From positions 68,938,659 through 69,002,658 of the forward strand of contig CM049313.1 in the NCBI GenBank assembly GCA_026874595.1: a DNA stretch of 64,000 nt, given 5' to 3'. Made by a program: the position numbers and the translations under genes. Below are positions 23,693 to 36,179 of this stretch, piece after piece. The stretch's first letter is position 1. Each line of letters starts with the position of its first letter. Origin of the DNA: Sipunculus nudus. Taxonomy: Eukaryota; Annelida; Sipuncula; Golfingiida; Sipunculidae. Below the pieces are notes generated by a model. It made no database searches and was not told where the DNA came from. It saw only the letters and a list, made by a program, of their open reading frames with translations.

Positions 23693-25169
23693 TCTGGCCT
23701 GCACAGGGACACTGCACTACATGTGTACACACAGAGGACAGGTTATGTGGCATTGTATACGTACCTCAAGGGAAAATTGGAATTTCTTGGCATTTTCGCC
23801 AGACAGTTTAATATTTTGTAGACTGCAGACATACAGATTTATTACAGGATAAGAGTTATAGGGGTTAAATATAATTATTTCCTTTATAAATTTAATGTTT
23901 TGTATGTTTTTAATACAAAATACAAGGCACCTTTTTTGTAGCTCTGTATAGCACTTCGGACTGCAATGTGTTCGTGAGTAAAAATCCTTATCTTCCATAC
24001 ATTATACAATCTAGATGCATGCAAAGGCAGCCTTTATCGACGATCGCAACTGAGCGATAATGGGCAATATGATATGTCAAGTACGATCTTGGGAATAAAG
24101 TCAAAGTCATAAATAGATATAAGCTGGACATCTGCGATCCAGGACTAATATATATTGTGTCACAATGTTAGCTATATTGGAGTTATGGGAAAATAAATGA
24201 TATCCTTTTTTACTCGATAAAGCCGGAACAGTCAAGGCTAACAGGGGACGGATACAGAATCAGAGAAGGGGGGGGGGGGGGGATCACAGGGATATAAAAT
24301 GAGAAGAAGCGTGTTCTACTACCCTGTCGTTTAGTCTGAAACCAGAATGGAATTCTGTAGATGTACATACTTAGTTAAGCTAGCATTAAAATAATAGGGG
24401 CGGTTTCCTTCTAATAAAAGTAATAATACTTGCAAACCGGTCTCGAGAGTCCTTATAACATAAAGGAAAGAGACTGTACTCAAAATGTATCCATGGATAT
24501 TTTTAACAATTCTTTTACTTGGTAAATCTAGATTTTACTCATTGTATGCTAAATGGGATAAAATTGATTAAAGCACCTATACTCTCTCAAATCCTAGCTG
24601 CTAACAGTCACCTCCTCAATAGCGGAGCTAGCCATTTTCTTTTCTTTTTTTTCAGAGGATGGTTGAACGTATGTTCTATAAATGATGATTAGAACTGATA
24701 ATTTATTATTTAGAATGAAATTAGTTACTTTGAAGGAAAAGGAATTAATGTATGTAAGACACGGATAACGTCGAAATTACCTCATACCGTGAAACCTCAA
24801 TAATATGGACACCCTTAGGACTTAGCCAATATATTCACTTTATAGAGGCTGTCACTGTATGGAGCTCATTACCGCACATAAATTATGAACAGAAAAGAAA
24901 CAGGACGGTAAAAACTGCTTTCTGTATAAAGGTGCTCACTTTACGGGGCCGTCCACTTAGAGAGGTTCAACTTTATAAGAACATTTCTAAACTGATGAAA
25001 TCTAGAGGCATTGTGAATTCACGCGTTCCTTTTTGACAAGAATGCATTCCACTGTACACATATGTCAAATTTCTAAACATATCTGAACCGATGTTACATG
25101 AATGTGAGCAAAAGTATCTCTCCGCATTATTTACATTTACATTTTGATTCTGTTTATTTTCCCACAAAG

Positions 25170-25340
25170 GCGACGGAACCTGTCAAGCAGATGCCGTAAG
25201 CAAATGCATTAACCTCAATGAGAAGTCTGGAGCGACGAAAACATATTGTATTCCTGGTATGGATCTAAAAGCAGAGAACGTCAAAGCTAGGTGCAGGAGA
25301 GTAGTTGTCATATCTTATCAGCCTAAAGAGAAGGCCAAAG
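25170..25340 (+). CDS. Locus 2 B-like exon, copy 1
   Basis: 171 nt, acceptor ccacaaag, probable donor AAAG|gtatgt. It encodes GDGTCQADAVSKC (Cys-x7-Cys) and later VKARCRR, so it keeps the three-cysteine layout of exon B. It overruns the usual exon end and leaves in phase 1 rather than 2, so the old donor has been lost. Whether it is spliced into any mRNA is uncertain. Confidence 0.55.
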
Positions 25341-26283
25341 GTATGTGTAAGCAGGTGGTAGCTCGGGCTTATCATTTTAAGGGGGGGGGGGGGGGATCAC
25401 AGGGATATAAAATGAGAAGAAGCGTGTTCTACTACCCTGTCGTTTAGTCCGAAACCAGAATGGAATTCTGTAGATGTACATACTTAGTTAAGCTAGCATT
25501 AAAATAATAGGGGCGGTTTCCTTCTAATAAAAGTAATAATACTTGCAAACCGGTCTCGAGAGTCCTTATAACATAAAGGAAAGAGACTGTACTCAAAATG
25601 TATCCATGGATATTTTTAACAATTCTTTTACTTGGTAAATCTAGATTTTACTCATTGTATGCTAAATGGGATAAAATTGATTAAAGCACCTATACTCTCT
25701 CAAATCCTGGCTGCTAACAGTCACCTCCTCAATAGCGGAGCTAGCTATTTTCTTTTCTTTTTTTTTCAGAGGATGGTTGAACGTATGTTCTATAAATGAT
25801 GATTAGAACTGATAATTTATTATTTAGAATGAAATTAATTACTTTGAAGGAAAAGGAATTAATGTCTGTAAGACACGGATAACGTCGGAATTACCTCATA
25901 CCGTGAAACCTCAATAATATGGACACCCTTAGGACTTAGCCAATATATTCACTTTATAGAGGCTGTCACTGTATGGAGCTCATTCCCGCACATAAATTAT
26001 GAACAGAAAAGAAACAGGACGGTAAAAACTGCTTTCTGTATAAAGGTGCTCACTTTACGGGGCTGTCCACTTAGAGAAGTTCAACTTTATAAGAAAATTT
26101 CTAAACTGATGAAATCTAGAGGCAATGCGAATTCACGCATTCCTTTTTGACAAGAATGCATTCCACTGTGCACATATGTCAAATTTCTAAACATATCTGA
26201 ACCGATGTTACATGAATGTGAGCAAACGTATCTCTCCGCATTATTTACATTTACATTATGATTCTGTTTATTTTCCCACAAAG

Positions 26284-26455
26284 GCGACGGAACCTGTCAA
26301 GCAGATGCCGTAAGCAAATGCATTAAACCTCAATGAGAAGTCTGGAGCGACGAACACATATTGTATTCCTGGTATGGATCTAAAAGCAGAGAACGTCAAA
26401 GCTAGGTGCAGGAGAGTAGTTGTCATATCTTATCAGCCTAAAGAGAAGTCCAAAG
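26284..26455 (+). pseudogene. Locus 2 B-like exon, copy 2, frameshifted
   Basis: Duplicate of 25170-25340 with one extra A in gcattaaacc (attaacc in copy 1). This shifts the frame after VSKC and reaches a stop. Confidence 0.75.
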
Positions 26456-26611
26456 GTATGTGTAAGCAGGTGGTAGCTCGGTCTTATCATTTTAAAAAAG
26501 AAGGTAAAAGTTATATGGAGTAAAATGGTAGTTTTCTCTTGTTAGGTCAAAGGTTTTTGCAGTTAAATGATAAGCTACTCTTTTTAGCCAAAAGAGTCTG
26601 AGGTATGGGCA

Positions 26612-26790
26612 GTTAAATGGTAGTCTTCTCTTGTTAGCAAAAAGCAAAGGTCGAATTTATGTTCCGTTAAATGGTATTCTTCTCTTGTTAGCAAAAAGCA
26701 AAGGTCGAATTTATGTTCCGTTAAATGGTATTCTTCTCTTGTTAGCCAAAAGAAAAGGTGAAAGGTATGAGCAGTTATATAGTAGTCCAG
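26612..26790. repeat. 54-bp tandem repeat
   Basis: Units begin gttaaatggtattcttctc at 26612, 26666 and 26720, with degenerate related units from about 26520 and to about 26800. It is non-coding; the repetitive frames across it are artefacts. Confidence 0.9.
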
Positions 26791-26799
26791 TCTCATCAG

Positions 26800-27750
26800 C
26801 TAGAAGAGAAGTTTAAGAATTAGTGTATAGGTGTGTGGTATTTCAATCAAAAAAGCTTATAAAGATGTAAGTTGATGTAAGAAACGTTGTGGTTTGTGAC
26901 TTTAGAAATAAAGATACCTGATTACTGTACAACAAGCTTTTATCCAGTTATACTTGTTTCGCTAATTTACAAAATTTGGATCACATTATATTTTATGCGC
27001 AGTTATGACAAATTAAAATCCTATATTTTAAAATCATGGGCCACGTTTTTCAGTTTTTCCCTCAAAGGGTTCTTCTTAGTCACGATAGCCTTCGTATATT
27101 TTCCCTTGTCTGCAACACGAAGTGGGCTGGTCATGTGGGGTTGACATATTTTCCCAAGACAGTCGTACAGACAGCAAACATATTTTTATTAGAGAATATT
27201 ATTATCTTAAATGAGAACGAACATTTCAAATCCACCCCATCCAAATCAGCATCATTCCCTTTTGCGGTTGCCAGGATCGCCACACCATGACTACCACCTT
27301 ATTACCAGGATCACAAAGCTAAGGCGACCTCCCCTAAAACATGACCACCACGCTTTGTCCACAGCTAGTAACACAGACACACCACTATGACTGCCATCTC
27401 TGGCACACTGACCTCTTATGGCCACAACAGATTAAGATAGCTACCGTTTCTGGTCTCTGAGCTCATTTTTATCAATAAAAGATCACCTCAATAATACGAT
27501 CACTGATGAAGGTCACGTTGTTTTCCATGTTAACGGAAGGTCCCTAAGAAAACTTCCTGATATGAATGGAATCTGTAGCTGCAACTAGATTCTTTTTTAT
27601 TTGTTCCATTTGGGTTATAGCTTTTTTCTAAATATGGAAGACCGTACCACTGTGTTTTTTCGTAAAAAATATCATATTAAATGGTGGATTACATAAAAAT
27701 GAGAACGAAATTATTCCCGATAAACATGTGATTGTTCTTTATCCTGAGTT
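26800..27750. other. Intron-like region of locus 2, nothing recognised
   Basis: An exon C would be expected here, but no Cys-Trp/Cys-Gly-x-Gly signature was found. Confidence 0.4.
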
Positions 27751-27763
27751 TCTGACAGACTAG

Positions 27764-27858
27764 GCTTGCATGCGGTTACAGAAACATGATGTAGAAGAAT
27801 GCAAGGAAACGTTGAAAAATGCAAGGGAAAACGCACTGGGCAATGGAGCCAGCTGCAG
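27764..27858 (+). CDS. Locus 2 exon D
   Basis: Encodes ACMRLQKHDVEEC (Cys-x10-Cys) and ends GASCR before the donor gtatgt, as other D exons do. In the conserved frame a TAG immediately precedes GCT, so either the acceptor is ...actag| with phase 0 or the exon is damaged. It leaves in phase 2, matching the entry phase of the next exon. Confidence 0.6.
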
Positions 27859-28466
27859 GTATGTTATTTATATTACACATTTTCAAAAAAGTATGTGAAT
27901 TTGTCTAAAAATAAAGAAAAGAAAGAAAGAAAGATAAAAACTAAGATTAATGCAGAGACTATTGATTTGTTTTACTGGATTGCAAAGTGCAGTTTCAGTT
28001 TTTACAGAAAAAAATACATGTATATTTTTACATGACACATAAACGTCATGATGTTCTAATTGGTGCACAATAATAGTGAAACGATGTTATTTGTTAAAGG
28101 CCTAGATATAACATGTACGTAACCATCATGACCGCTCATGAACTCTTCAATTTATACACCATTCACTAATCTTTGACATTAATATACAGTCATTAAAGTT
28201 CTTTGATGTGAAGTGCATTTATGATCATTATTGGACAGTCATTAAACTTCGCTGAAGAACGTAGCCCTCCATTTATTTCATACATCATCCATCAACTAAA
28301 GGGCTTGATATTGAGAGGTGCGCTCCTCTTCCGATCTAATAATTCTGAGAAATTGAAAAATACACGCTTAATACTGAGAAGCCGCGTCCCATTTTGCCAT
28401 CTTAAAAATTGCCAGTATTAAGACTACAGACTTCAACGCCCTGATGTGTATATTTGTCCGTAACAG

Positions 28467-28540
28467 GCTGAAGGATTGCATTAAAGCCAGCATGGAGGAG
28501 TGTGGACAGTCGGCCTCCAACATGGTGCTGAAATATATAG
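28467..28540 (+). CDS. Locus 2 exon E
   Basis: 74 nt, acceptor taacag, donor gtacaa, phase 2 in and phase 1 out. It encodes LKDCIKASMEECGQSASNM, the Cys-x7-Cys-Gly motif of exon E, but is 48 nt shorter than the other E exons. No tail exon is visible downstream. Confidence 0.6.
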
Positions 28541-28764
28541 GTACAAAACAAAACGTCACAATCCATGCCGCCGAATGCAGGTGTTCATGCGTATATATTC
28601 TCATGAGTTCACCAAAGCCTGGTTTATGATCAGGAAATATCTTAAAACAAATAATTAAGTAACAGTTGTTTCTTTTTTTTTAAATATTTTAAAGAATCAA
28701 ATAACGAACTATAAGCCATTATACAAAATATGTTAAAATTTAAAAATTTTTTTTGCAAAAGTCT

Positions 28765-29192
28765 TACGCTCTTTACACAGCGCTTTAACTATAAGCCTAC
28801 TCCCTATATCGTGAGCGCTGTTTGTTATGACCCCGTATCCTAAATTGCTACACCAGAGGGGAGCACTGTATTTTTGTCCAATCAGATGAGACCTTATGCT
28901 GGAAGACACAGCCATGCGAGGAACACACGGAGTCAATCATGTTCATTTCGTTTTGAGTGACAGCTTATCGCCCCGGTAACCGTCTGGACAGGCCACAGGC
29001 TCAGAAAGAATTGCCCAAGACGTGGTTTGCTTTGGGCCTTGGGCACATAGGATGCCCGGCCGGTGAGCTGTAATTCAAATGAAACGTAACAACAAATGTT
29101 GCGTGCACACTTCGCTGGCTGGTTTCAGTTCTAGAGAAAACAGATACATGGCTACGCTAACACAGTCATGATGTCATAATGGAATCGGTCTC
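28765..29192 (-). repeat. Dispersed repeat family R1, copy B
   Basis: Inverted match to 948-1354 over about 428 bp. The two copies differ by scattered substitutions and short indels, so the family is old. Confidence 0.75.
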
Positions 29193-29272
29193 CTGACGGT
29201 TACAGCTCTCTTCATCCTATCGAAGGTCTTCATGGCTTGCTGAGGGCGCCATGGATATGATAACACCTCAGT

Positions 29273-30355
29273 GGGTTTCAGTGTGATACACAGGTGTCAA
29301 TATGATACACAGGTGCCAGCGTAAAGGACAGGTGTCAGTGTGATACACAGGTGTCAGTGTGATACACAGGTGTCAGTGTGATGTACAGGTGTCAGTGTGA
29401 TACACAAACTTCAGTGTGATGCACACGTGTCAGTTTGATGCAAAAGTGTCATTTGATACTCAGTTTCCAGTGTGATAAACGGATGTCAGTGTGAAACACA
29501 GGTGTTAGTGTGATGCACAGGTTTCAGTGAGATACACAGGTATCAGTGTGATGCACAGGTGTTAATGTAATACTCAGGTGTTAGTGTAATACACATAGGG
29601 CAGTATTATAAACAGGTGTCAACGTGATACACAGGAGCAAATATGGCACTCAGGTGTCAGTGTTATACACGGATGTCAGTGTTATGTACAGGTGTCTGTG
29701 TGATACATAGGTGTCAGTTGATACTCAGTTGTTAGTGTGATGCACAGGTGCCAGCGTAAAGGACAGGTGTCAATGTGATTTCGGGTGTCAGAGTGTCAGT
29801 GTAATATATATGTGTCCGTGTGATGCACATGTGAAAGTATGATGTACAAGTGACAGATTGATGTACAGGTGTCAGCGGGATGTACAAATGTCAGTGTGTG
29901 ATACACAGACTCGAGTGTAATGCACAGGTGTCAGTATGATGCAAAGGTGTCAGTTTATACCCAGTAACTAGTGTGATAAACAGGTGTCAGTGTGATACAC
30001 AGGCATCAGTGTCATGTACAGGTGTCAGTGTGATGTACAGGTGTCAGTGTGATACACAGCTAGGTGTCAGTTTGATACATGGGTGACTGTTAATACTCAG
30101 TTGTCAGTGTGATTTACAGGTGTGTGTTTAACGCACAGGTGTCATTGTCATACACGTGTCCTTGTGATGCACAGGTATCAGTGTTGCACAGGTGTCATTA
30201 CGATACAAAGGTGTCAGTGTAATAAACATGTGTCCGTGTGATGCACAGGTTTCAGTATGACACACAGGTGTCAGCGTGATACACAGATGTCAGTGTAATA
30301 AACAGGTGTTAGTTTGATACACCGATATCAGTACACTACACAGATGTCAGGCAAG
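29273..30355. repeat. 19-bp minisatellite, ~1.1 kb
   Basis: More than 50 imperfect copies of gtgtcagtgtgatacacag. Adjacent perfect units occur near 29335-29400. There is no coding capacity. Confidence 0.95.
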
Positions 30356-31768
30356 TTCATTTAAACACCGCCATTCATGAGGCTATAAAAAAGTAACAGT
30401 ATCTCATGTAAGTTTCTTTTCTTTGTAAATAAAGTTTGTACTAGATATATTAACTGTTTTATGTTTTCCGTTTGCGTTTGAGCTTTGAACGCGAGGATAT
30501 GTGATGACCTTATTGTATCCGTCGCTACATGTAATAACCCTTCTTAACATTTTTTAATGTATTCTGACGAGGCACAGGACCGCGTATAACATCAAAAACA
30601 CTGATTATACAATGCCACCGCATGAGCTATGCAGAGTCCCTCGCATAAATTTTTCCTATTTATACATAAAGTCTTAAGTTTTATGATTTAAGGTATATTA
30701 TAAGGACATGGGAAGACACACTATATCCTAAATCAAATGGTGTCATATTACAGTTTTACTTGGCCAGAGGCGTCAATATAGCTATTATAGGGGGTATATA
30801 TATCCCCCCCACATTTTGGCAAGGGGGGGGGGGGGGTCATTGTAATCATTGTCCAACTATTCAGAGTATAATATTTATATATTGCAAATTAAATATGTTT
30901 ATAATAGATTTTTAGACTTAAGGTCCATTTATGAGACTTTGTAATGTTATATCTAAACCTGGTTTAAAATAAACTTATACTGCAAACATAATACCTTATT
31001 TTCTAAAACCTTAATTAATTGTAATATATTTGAAATGTGATTACGTATATATATATATATATATAAGTCCTTTAAAACCAATAGTCCACGTAAACAGTTC
31101 AAATAGTCCAAAGTAAAGCTCTTGTAATAATCACGAAAGCAAACTGGAGACAGGCCGCACTTAATCTGCATAGAATTCGTAGAATCCCAGTAATTATCTC
31201 ATTTATCGGATATAGTCAGGGGGGCAGCCTCAGATATAAAATTTTAAACCCCTTACATGTTTAGAAGATCCACCTTAGAGATTGGAAAGTAATGTTGGCA
31301 AAACTCTTGCAAAAGTAATTATGTATTTTCACAAATATGGTTCCGTTGATTAGCTAGGGCTCTGACAGCTGTAAGAATTTTTCGACAATGCTTATATGTT
31401 AGCGATTGTGAGCCGTATAACTTAACCCCACCCCTCAAATTTTCCAAAAATCTAGAAAAAATTCCTATGTACGTACATTTGTTTCAACTTATGATTAATT
31501 TTAGATTATTATGCAATGGCCAGGGGATTTTCTATCAAATGCATGTCTATTCTTACTGAAATTTTCATGTATTCTTCATTTTTGCTTGATATAAGAAATT
31601 TTTTTTATCCGATTGTAATTGTAAACAGTGCATTTGCTGGTTATATTCAAGTTAACCTTTACAGTAGCACAGATACAGAAACCACAGATACAGACAAAGT
31701 GGTTTTGATACTCTCGACAGTCTCAGGCAACACATGTATGTTTCGACAAAGCTAGACCTCAGAGCACT
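30356..31768. other. Intergenic, with an LTR scrap
   Basis: G run at 30825-30836 and (TA)n at 31046-31064. 31065-31205 resembles the middle of the Gmr1-like LTR. The 79-codon frame at 31516-31755 has no recognisable similarity. Confidence 0.4.
31065..31205 (-). mobile_element. Fragment of a Gmr1-like LTR
   Basis: Shares blocks such as 'agtccaaagtaaagctcttgtaa', 'cagaatcccagtaatt'-like and 'atcggata' with the LTR middle at 32100-32235. It begins directly after a (TA)n tract. It is divergent and short. Confidence 0.5.
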
Positions 31769-31785
31769 ATATATATATATATATA

Positions 31786-32582
31786 TACGGAACCTAATAT
31801 AAACAGATCACTTATGCGTGATGAACACAAATTTTGTAATGGAGATAAAAAAAAATCAGATTCTGTAACACTAGGCAGCGTGAAATGTTTAGGGGAATGA
31901 ATAAAGAAGTCAGTGGTTTTTTGTTAACAAGTAACCATAATTTATTCTTAAAACAACCCTAACATTACAATACCCTAAATCAATACAATTATACAGTAAA
32001 ACAGCGGTATAACAACAAATCAATACAATCACACAGTAAAATACACAAAGTGCACAGTACCTGGATACCACCACCGTCACAACGATAAGTTCTTTAAACG
32101 TATACTCTCGGAGAACGGCAGTCCAGTGTAAAGCTCTTGTAACAATCCAGAAAGTAAACTGAAGTCAAAATGCATAAAATCCAGGAGAAAGGCTGAAGAA
32201 AATCTATAATTGCCGCACTCGTCGGATAAGGTCCCAGAAACTGACACACGCTTCTGCGTCTGCTAGAAATCTTCTCTGCTGCTCTCCCGGCGCTAAAACA
32301 CAGCCCCTTTATATGCTCTTCACCCCAAGCCGAGAATTTTCCACTTCTCGAACAGTCTAAGAATAATACATTATACACGGTAAGCACGCGTCACAGGAAT
32401 CATCTAGAAAAACATCGCTGTGCCTCTACACACCATGGTGAACACGTGAGCTCGACCCAAGCTAGCATGACAACAAGAGTTCAACCAGCACCTATTAAAC
32501 ATAGAATGAAACAACCGGCCCGGCGAGGGTGTCATAACACGAGTTACGCCCGTGTCACACAATAAAAAGAGCGCCTGTAACA
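31786..32582 (-). repeat. 3' LTR of Gmr1-like copy 1
   Basis: About 797 bp; plus-strand ends are tacggaacctaat... and ...gcgcctgtaaca. It is highly similar to 60759-61573. Confidence 0.88.
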
Positions 32583-32818
32583 CTCCCCCTCCTGTAAGAA
32601 AAAAAAAAGTTTTCTCGTAAAACTTTCTTTTTGCGATCACAATCACTAAATTTTTTCAACATCTCAAAAATCATCCTATTTACAACACCACATAAAATCC
32701 TGTTTACAACATTTCATAAACATCTCGATAAGCAATCAGCAAGTACATTGTCTTTCCCTTTAATTTGCATGATATCAAGATCGTAATCCTGTAAGAACAA
32801 ACTCCATCTCAACAATCT

Positions 32819-33139
32819 TTAATTTTTACACTTCAACTTGTTCATGGACGTGAGGGGATTGTGATCACTGAAGACAATGATAGGCCTGACTGATGAAGTA
32901 ACATAAAAATGCTGCAATGCCAAAATCAAAGCCAAATATTCTTTTTCAATAGAGGAGTAGTTTTTCTGGTTTGCATTAAACTTTCTTGAGAAATAACAAA
33001 TTGGATGATCTATGCCATCAGTGCCTTCTTGTAACAACACAGCACCAGCAGCAGTATCACTAGCATCCACAGCTAACTTAAAAGGTACAGAAAAGTCTGG
33101 AGTTGCTAAAACTGGTGAACTTCGTAGAATTGCTTTCAA
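32819..33139 (-). pseudogene. RNase H domain, Gmr1-like copy 1
   Basis: Contains the Gypsy-type RNase H signatures FKLAVDASDTAAGAVL (first catalytic Asp), ICYFSRKFN, SSIEKEYLAL (catalytic Glu) and FSDHNPL (catalytic Asp). The ORF ends within the domain. It removes the RNA template during reverse transcription and lies last in pol. Confidence 0.85.
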
Positions 33140-33155
33140 ATTCTGAAATGCATTT

Positions 33156-34068
33156 TCACACTGAACATTCCATACAAACCTTTGTTTGCTTCTTTAACAA
33201 ATTAGTCAAAGATTCAGCTACAGCAGACAAATTTGGACAAAACCTCCTGTAGTACCCAACCATACCAAGAAAACACATTTTATTTTCTGGTTTAGGAAAC
33301 GCAGAAATAGCACTTATCTTAGCATCAACAGGTTTTACCTGACCCTGCCCTACAATATGACCCAAAAATGTTACTTGTGCATGACAAAACTCAGATTTTA
33401 CTAAGTTGATGGTCAGACGTGCTTCACTGAGTCTTTCGAAGAGGTTGTGAAGAATTTGCAGATGTTTCTCCTAGGTGTCGCTGTACAAAATGAGGTCATC
33501 AATATATGCGTCGCAGCCCTGAATGTCCTTGAAAACCATATGGATGATGCGCTGGAACGTGGCTGGCGAGTTCTTCATGCCAAACGGCATAACTTTATAT
33601 TGGTACAGTCCTTGCGGCGTCACAAATGCGGACACTTCTTTCGCTCGTTCTGTCATCGGAACTTGCCAGAATCCTTTTAGCAAGTCAAACCTGGAGACAT
33701 ATCTGGAGCTACCGACTCTATCAATACAATCATCGATCCTCGGAATCGGGAACGTGTCAGTCTTGGTGACAGAGTTCAGTTTTCGATAATCTTCCATCAG
33801 GTTTTGGCACAAGAATACATGGTGAACTCCAGTTACTGTTACTCAGTTCAATAAAATCATTGTCCAGCAAATATTGAACCTCATCCTGTAGATACTTTTG
33901 CTTTTCTGGATTCAGTCTATATGGATGCTGCTCGACTGCGCTTGCCTCGCCAACATCGACGTCATGGCACAACATGTTAGTTCGCGTTGAAATGTCACTA
34001 AACATAATTCCGCAGCAGGTTCTTGAGGTCTTGTTGTGGGTGTGCGGTAAGGTGTGACAGTTTGGCAT
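33156..34068 (-). pseudogene. Reverse transcriptase, Gmr1-like copy 1
   Basis: Read in three frames: 34068-33757 (HPYRLNPEKQKYLQ, SSPCILVPKPDGR), 33812-33471 (SRFDLLKGFWQVPM with catalytic Asp, FVTPQGLYQYKVMPFGMKN, AYIDDLILYSD as the YxDD box) and 33365-33156 (the thumb, GHIVGQGQVKP, FLGMVGYYRRF). At least two frameshifts break it. It lies downstream of integrase in the direction of transcription. Confidence 0.88.
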
Positions 34069-34109
34069 CCATGTTTTTAACCACTACTGAGTTTTAAATA
34101 GTACTGTAC

Positions 34110-35280
34110 CACACTAAATGTCTACATCACACTTACAATTAACATCTACTTTAACTGGGTCAGGGTCAGTTTTTACACAATGAACAGCAGTGTCATTTTG
34201 TACAACACCTGATGTGCTATTTCTGTCATAATATGGTTTCGACATGTTAACATGGCACAGTTGTTTCTTCTTACGTACATCTGGTGTCAACAGTATGTAA
34301 TTTAAATCATTGACTTTCTTGTTAACAATGTAAGGACCAAAATACCTAGCTTGCAGAGGTCTGCCAGGGATGGGAAGTAAGGCAAGGATCTTTTCACCAG
34401 GCTCAAACGTCCTACTTACAGTGTGCTTGTCATACTTTGGTTTTCATTTTACTTTGTGCAGATTTTAGATTTGACTTTGGAATCTCACAAGCATTGTGTG
34501 GTTTAGTGTGAAAGTCTGAGACATACTGCAGTAAACTAAGAGAATCAGGATTTTCACACAAGAGTTTTTCTGTAAGCAGTTTCAATGGACCTTGAACGGA
34601 GTGTCCAAAAACTAGTTCAAAAGGACTGAAACCCAAGGACTCTTGAAAGGACTCTCTGACAGCAAACAGCAATAGGTGGATTCATTCGTCCCAGTCTTTC
34701 AGTGTGTCATAGCAATAAGTTCTGATCATGTTTTTTAATGTCTGGTGAAAACGATCGAGGGCGCCCTGACTTTCAGGATGATATGGCGAAGAGCTGTACT
34801 GTTTTATACCTAGCTCAAGCATGACTTGTAGGAATAGGCCAGACATAAAATTGGACCCTTGGTCAGACTGGACAGATTTTGGTAAAACTCCAAAAGTTGT
34901 AAAAAAACTTGGACAGAGCTTTGACAACACTTTTTGCATTATTTTTGCGCAATGGTATTGCCTCAGGGAACCTGCATCTGATTGTCAGCAAGTATTCATG
35001 TCCACATTTTGTTTTGGGCAGTGGTCCAACACAATCAACAATAATCCTACTGAATGGTTCCTCGAAAGCAGGAATAGACCTAAGTGGGGCCTTAGGAGGA
35101 TTCTGATTGGGCTTGCCTACCAATCTGGCATGATTTACAATATTGTACAACATCTTTCCTGAGGTTAGGCCAATAGAAGTGTGTACTAACCTTCTGATAA
35201 GTTTTATTTATACCCAAATGGCCAGACAAAGAAGCCTCATGTGCCATGCTTAGAACTTCACTGCGAAAGCTTTTGGGCAT
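34110..35280 (-). pseudogene. Integrase, Gmr1-like copy 1
   Basis: The zinc-binding start has GHLGINKTYQKV and CKSCQIG (HHCC type). The core shows IIVDCVGPLP (first Asp), QSDQGSNFMS (second Asp) and SPYHPESQGALDRFHQTLK (catalytic Glu region), then a C-terminal region to about 34110. It is split over at least four frames (35280-35092, 35153-34863, 34939-34682, 34672-34430). It sits between protease and RT. Confidence 0.88.
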
Positions 35281-35749
35281 TACTATTTGATGTTTGATGG
35301 CCCACTCATCATCAGCGCATACATCAGGTGGTCACCATTTACGCATAAAAAAACAAACATGAAATATCAGGGTCCTTGTGCTGTTCCGCGATAAGTTCAG
35401 ACCTTGAGCATGTTGCATCCTGTACGGGCGAGTCATTAGACGAGTCACTAGTGACTCCCAGAGTGTTATTATCTGGACCGTTATCCTCATGTGTGTTTTT
35501 CCTGGCCATAGATCTTGTAATAGCACATGAAGGATACAAACCAGGAATTTCCTGACTTTCTGGATCAGTGTCCTGATCAAGTGACGGCTTTTCTGTCACT
35601 ATTGGTACAGGCTGTACTTTATCACCTGCAACATCATTGCCTAGTAGCAACTGAATTTCCTAAAAGGGTAAAGTAGTTCTTATGCCCACAGTAATATTCC
35701 CAGAAATCAAATCGGACTTTAAATGGATACTGTGAAGCGGAAGTGTGCC

Positions 35750-35858
35750 TGTCTGAAAACACACCATAAACAAGTGCATATGCACCAGTACAGGACCTAT
35801 TAGAAAATGGCAAAGTGTTTGCTAACATGAGAGTCTGGCCTGAGCCAGTGTCTCTCAA
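35750..35858 (-). pseudogene. Aspartic protease fragment, Gmr1-like copy 1
   Basis: RDTGSGQTLML contains the Asp-Thr-Gly catalytic motif of retroviral-type proteases. The domain is short and frameshifted; the region 35650-35339 that follows is a linker of unknown role. Confidence 0.65.
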
Positions 35859-36179
35859 AATTCAAATAGGGGTAGAATCTGAAAAAAATCACTTGAAAGT
35901 GATACAAAACCATCATGTATGAATGGCTCAAATACCTCCATTTCAGAGTCAAAAGAGGAATCTACTACCTCAACTTGTCAAACAAAGAACTGACATCGAA
36001 GGTGTCAGTCAAAACTCTGTTTTAGAGTCATCTAAGGAATCTACATCCTTACCAAACTCCTCATGGGAGTCAACAGAGGGATTTTCCTCAGCAGAAACAA
36101 ACTTTTTTGTCATAAGAGGACCTGGCTTCATCTGAAATACTCTCGCAAGAGTCATAAAAGGACTTAGCCTCATTTAGAG

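Larger units (their letters stand above)
24268..26493 (+). repeat. 1113-bp tandem duplication carrying a B-like exon
   Basis: Two near-identical units, about 24268-25380 and 25381-26493 (offset 1113 nt), each starting at a G run followed by ggatcacagggatataaaat. Differences are few single-base changes and short indels, so the duplication is recent. Each unit includes a probable small inverted-repeat element (about 24785-24975 and its copy, ends gtgaaacctc / gaggttcaac) and the exon described separately. Confidence 0.92.
19889..28540 (+). pseudogene. Locus 2: broken relative of the DUF19-like gene family
   Basis: Order seen on the plus strand: signal exon (19889-19931), exon B (23090-23243), an exon E relic (about 23600-23690), two copies of a B-like exon (25170-25340 and 26284-26455) in a tandem duplication, then exon D (27764-27858) and exon E (28467-28540). 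The signal exon contains an in-frame TAA in codon 14, the first E relic has an in-frame TAG just before its conserved motif, and the second B-like copy has a 1-nt insertion. I find no exon C and no tail exon. Exon B and the final D-E pair still have intact frames and good splice sites, so part of the locus may be transcribed or may belong to a rebuilt gene. Otherwise it is a decaying paralogue. Confidence 0.6.

Noticed and set aside
26584-26816. Repetitive frames on both strands over 26584-26816
   Set aside because: They are produced by the 54-bp tandem repeat.
29273-30355. CRISPR-like array
   Set aside because: The 19-bp units are contiguous with no unique spacers, and the DNA is clearly eukaryotic.
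34821-35162. Plus-strand frames across the Gmr1-like integrase
   Set aside because: They are shadows of the minus-strand integrase coding sequence.
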